From positions 1 to 64,000 of the forward strand of contig JAFZOS010000027.1 in assembly GCA_017550535.1 (NCBI GenBank): a stretch of DNA of 64,000 nt, in the 5' to 3' direction. Position numbers and translations under genes: made by a program. This document shows, in pieces, positions 63,052 to 64,000 of this stretch (positions are counted from its first letter, which is position 1; every line of letters starts with the position of its first letter). This DNA is from Lachnospiraceae bacterium (GTDB taxonomy: Bacteria > Bacillota > Clostridia > Lachnospirales > Lachnospiraceae). A model generated the notes under the pieces. It ran no database searches and had not been told where the DNA came from. It was given only the letters and a program-made list of their open reading frames with translations.

Positions 63052-63624
63052 ATGAGAGTGATAGCAGGAAGTGCAAGGCGTCTGCTTCTTACGTCGCCTC
63101 CGGGTTTTGAAACAAGGCCCACATCCGATAAGGTTAAGGAAACCCTGTTTAACATACTTATGCCGTATATTTATACGGATACCGGTTTTTTGGATCTTTT
63201 TGCCGGCAGCGGTGCAATAGGAATCGAAGCCTTAAGCAGGGGGGCAGGGGAAGCGGTCTTTGTCGAAAACTCAAAAGAAGCAGTATCTTGTATTAATAAA
63301 AATCTTAATACAACCCATTTTACTGACAGTGCAACAGTTATGTATTGTGATGTGATGACTGCGCTTAAAAGGTTGGAGGGAAAGAGGGTATATGATATAA
63401 TCTTTATGGATCCCCCATATAGCAGACATTATGAAAAGGCAGTACTTGAGTATCTTTCATCATCTATGATCGTTGCAGATGATACACTCATAGTCGTGGA
63501 AGCAGACAGAAGCACAGATTTTGACTATGTTGCCGGTTTAGGATTCGAAACGGTAAAATATAAGGAGTATAAAAACAACTGTCACCTGTTCCTTAAACGT
63601 ATACAAAAAACGGAGGTTATATGA
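63052..63624 (+). CDS. rsmD: 16S rRNA (guanine(966)-N2)-methyltransferase RsmD
   Basis: Class I SAM methyltransferase acting on G966 of 16S rRNA in the 30S subunit. [10 protein letters not shown] at the start, [15 protein letters not shown], the SAM-binding [19 protein letters not shown] (47-65), and the catalytic Asp-Pro-Pro-Tyr (120-123). 190 residues, normal. It overlaps coaD by four bases (ATGA), the conserved ylbH-coaD arrangement of Firmicutes. Confidence 0.95.
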   Translation: MRVIAGSARRLLLTSPPGFETRPTSDKVKETLFNILMPYIYTDTGFLDLFAGSGAIGIEALSRGAGEAVFVENSKEAVSCINKNLNTTHFTDSATVMYCDVMTALKRLEGKRVYDIIFMDPPYSRHYEKAVLEYLSSSMIVADDTLIVVEADRSTDFDYVAGLGFETVKYKEYKNNCHLFLKRIQKTEVI

Positions 63625-64000
63625 AAACTGCAATCTATCCAGGAAGCTTTGATCCCGTCACGTACGGTCACATAGATATCATAAAAAGAGCGGCAGATAT
63701 CTTCGACTCTCTTACCGTCAGCGTGCTTAACAACAAAGTCAAAACTCCGTTGTTTTCTGTTAAGGAACGTGTTAATATATTAAAAGAAGTTACGAAAGAT
63801 ATTCCCAATGTTTCGGTTGAAAGCTATGAGGGGCTGCTCGTCGAATACTGTAAAGCATGTAATGCGGGTGTGATTATCAGGGGACTTCGCGCCATCACTG
63901 ATTTTGAATATGAATTGCAGCTGGCGCAGACCAATCGTAAGCTGGGGGAAGAGGTGGACACCATTTTTCTTACCACCAGTCTCGAGTATGCATATCTCAG
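63621..64000 (+). CDS. coaD: Phosphopantetheine adenylyltransferase, 5' part (runs off the window)
   Basis: Catalyses the penultimate step of coenzyme A synthesis. The visible 126 residues start [21 protein letters not shown], containing the nucleotidyltransferase (T/H)xGH motif at residues 14-17, and include [30 protein letters not shown], the pantetheine-phosphate-binding region. Full-length proteins have about 160 residues, so some 35 are missing beyond base 64000. CGGAGG lies six bases before the ATG, inside the end of rsmD. Confidence 0.96.
   Translation, partial: MKTAIYPGSFDPVTYGHIDIIKRAADIFDSLTVSVLNNKVKTPLFSVKERVNILKEVTKDIPNVSVESYEGLLVEYCKACNAGVIIRGLRAITDFEYELQLAQTNRKLGEEVDTIFLTTSLEYAYL

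Noticed and set aside
1..64000. CRISPR arrays, insertion sequences, prophage, tRNA/rRNA genes, riboswitches
   Set aside because: Reading all intergenic gaps found no repeat arrays, transposase or phage genes, cloverleaf-like sequences or conserved riboswitch cores; gaps are short and mostly explained by promoters and terminators.

Overview
This window looks like core chromosome of an anaerobic, Gram-positive, spore-former-related Clostridia bacterium, most likely Lachnospiraceae. That assignment is an inference from gene content and order: GerW (YtfJ) beside a DUF2953 protein, a SpoVB/MurJ-type flippase, the rpmB / asp23-like / fakA / recG block, rsmD-coaD, formyl-THF ligase with FolD, an electron-bifurcating NfnAB pair and purine-rich Shine-Dalgarno (SD) sites. 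No species can be named. There are no tRNA or rRNA genes, insertion sequences, prophage genes or CRISPR arrays, and coding density is very high. No gene-free stretch exceeds about 260 bases.

Layout. 0-3 kb: the 3' end of a GH13 glycogen-debranching enzyme, then a tight run of a 71-aa membrane protein, a lactonase-type beta-propeller, an unknown 127-aa protein and a lone cyclic-nucleotide-binding domain. 3-6.6 kb: aroC (minus strand), a VanY-type D,D-carboxypeptidase, tgt and yajC. 6.7-15 kb: amino-acid synthesis (leuB-ilvD-ilvB; serC-serA) around an L,D-transpeptidase, closed by a strong bidirectional terminator. 15-20.8 kb: a DUF1015 protein, glgB, an MscS channel and uppP. 20.8-30 kb: ftsK/spoIIIE, fhs, folD, a zinc-ribbon/TPR/chitobiase-repeat membrane protein and nfnAB. 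30-42.7 kb: rlmH, phoH, ybeY, a lipid-flippase-like protein, a COG2509 flavoprotein, proB, a DUF896-MTHFS fusion, miaB, leuCD, a NusG-II/Gx-transporter pair and ruvAB. 42.8-49 kb: a secreted coiled-coil protein with one dockerin-like loop, zapA, a U32 protein, and an FtsW/RodA + class B PBP pair. 49-52.5 kb: a degenerate HD-GYP protein (minus strand), two little-known proteins, gerW and a coiled-coil/J-domain protein. 52.5-64 kb: rpmB, asp23-like, fakA, recG, a CheY + CheX-like pair (minus strand), a type IIA topoisomerase pair, rsmD and the 5' part of coaD.

The gene set works mainly in cell-wall synthesis and division (uppP, ftsK, zapA, FtsW/PBP, L,D-transpeptidase, VanY), one-carbon metabolism (fhs, folD, MTHFS), branched-chain amino acid and serine synthesis, RNA modification or maturation (tgt, miaB, rlmH, ybeY, rsmD), and DNA topology and repair (ruvAB, recG, gyrase/topo IV). 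Several vegetative-type promoters and three good rho-independent terminators can be read directly.

I did not find a convincing new multi-gene system. The items most worth checking are the DUF896-MTHFS fusion, an HD-GYP protein whose HD histidine is a tyrosine, a CheX-like protein with an unusual N-terminus paired with CheY, a GyrA-family subunit without a recognisable GyrA box, and a coiled-coil/minimal J-domain protein behind a structured leader.
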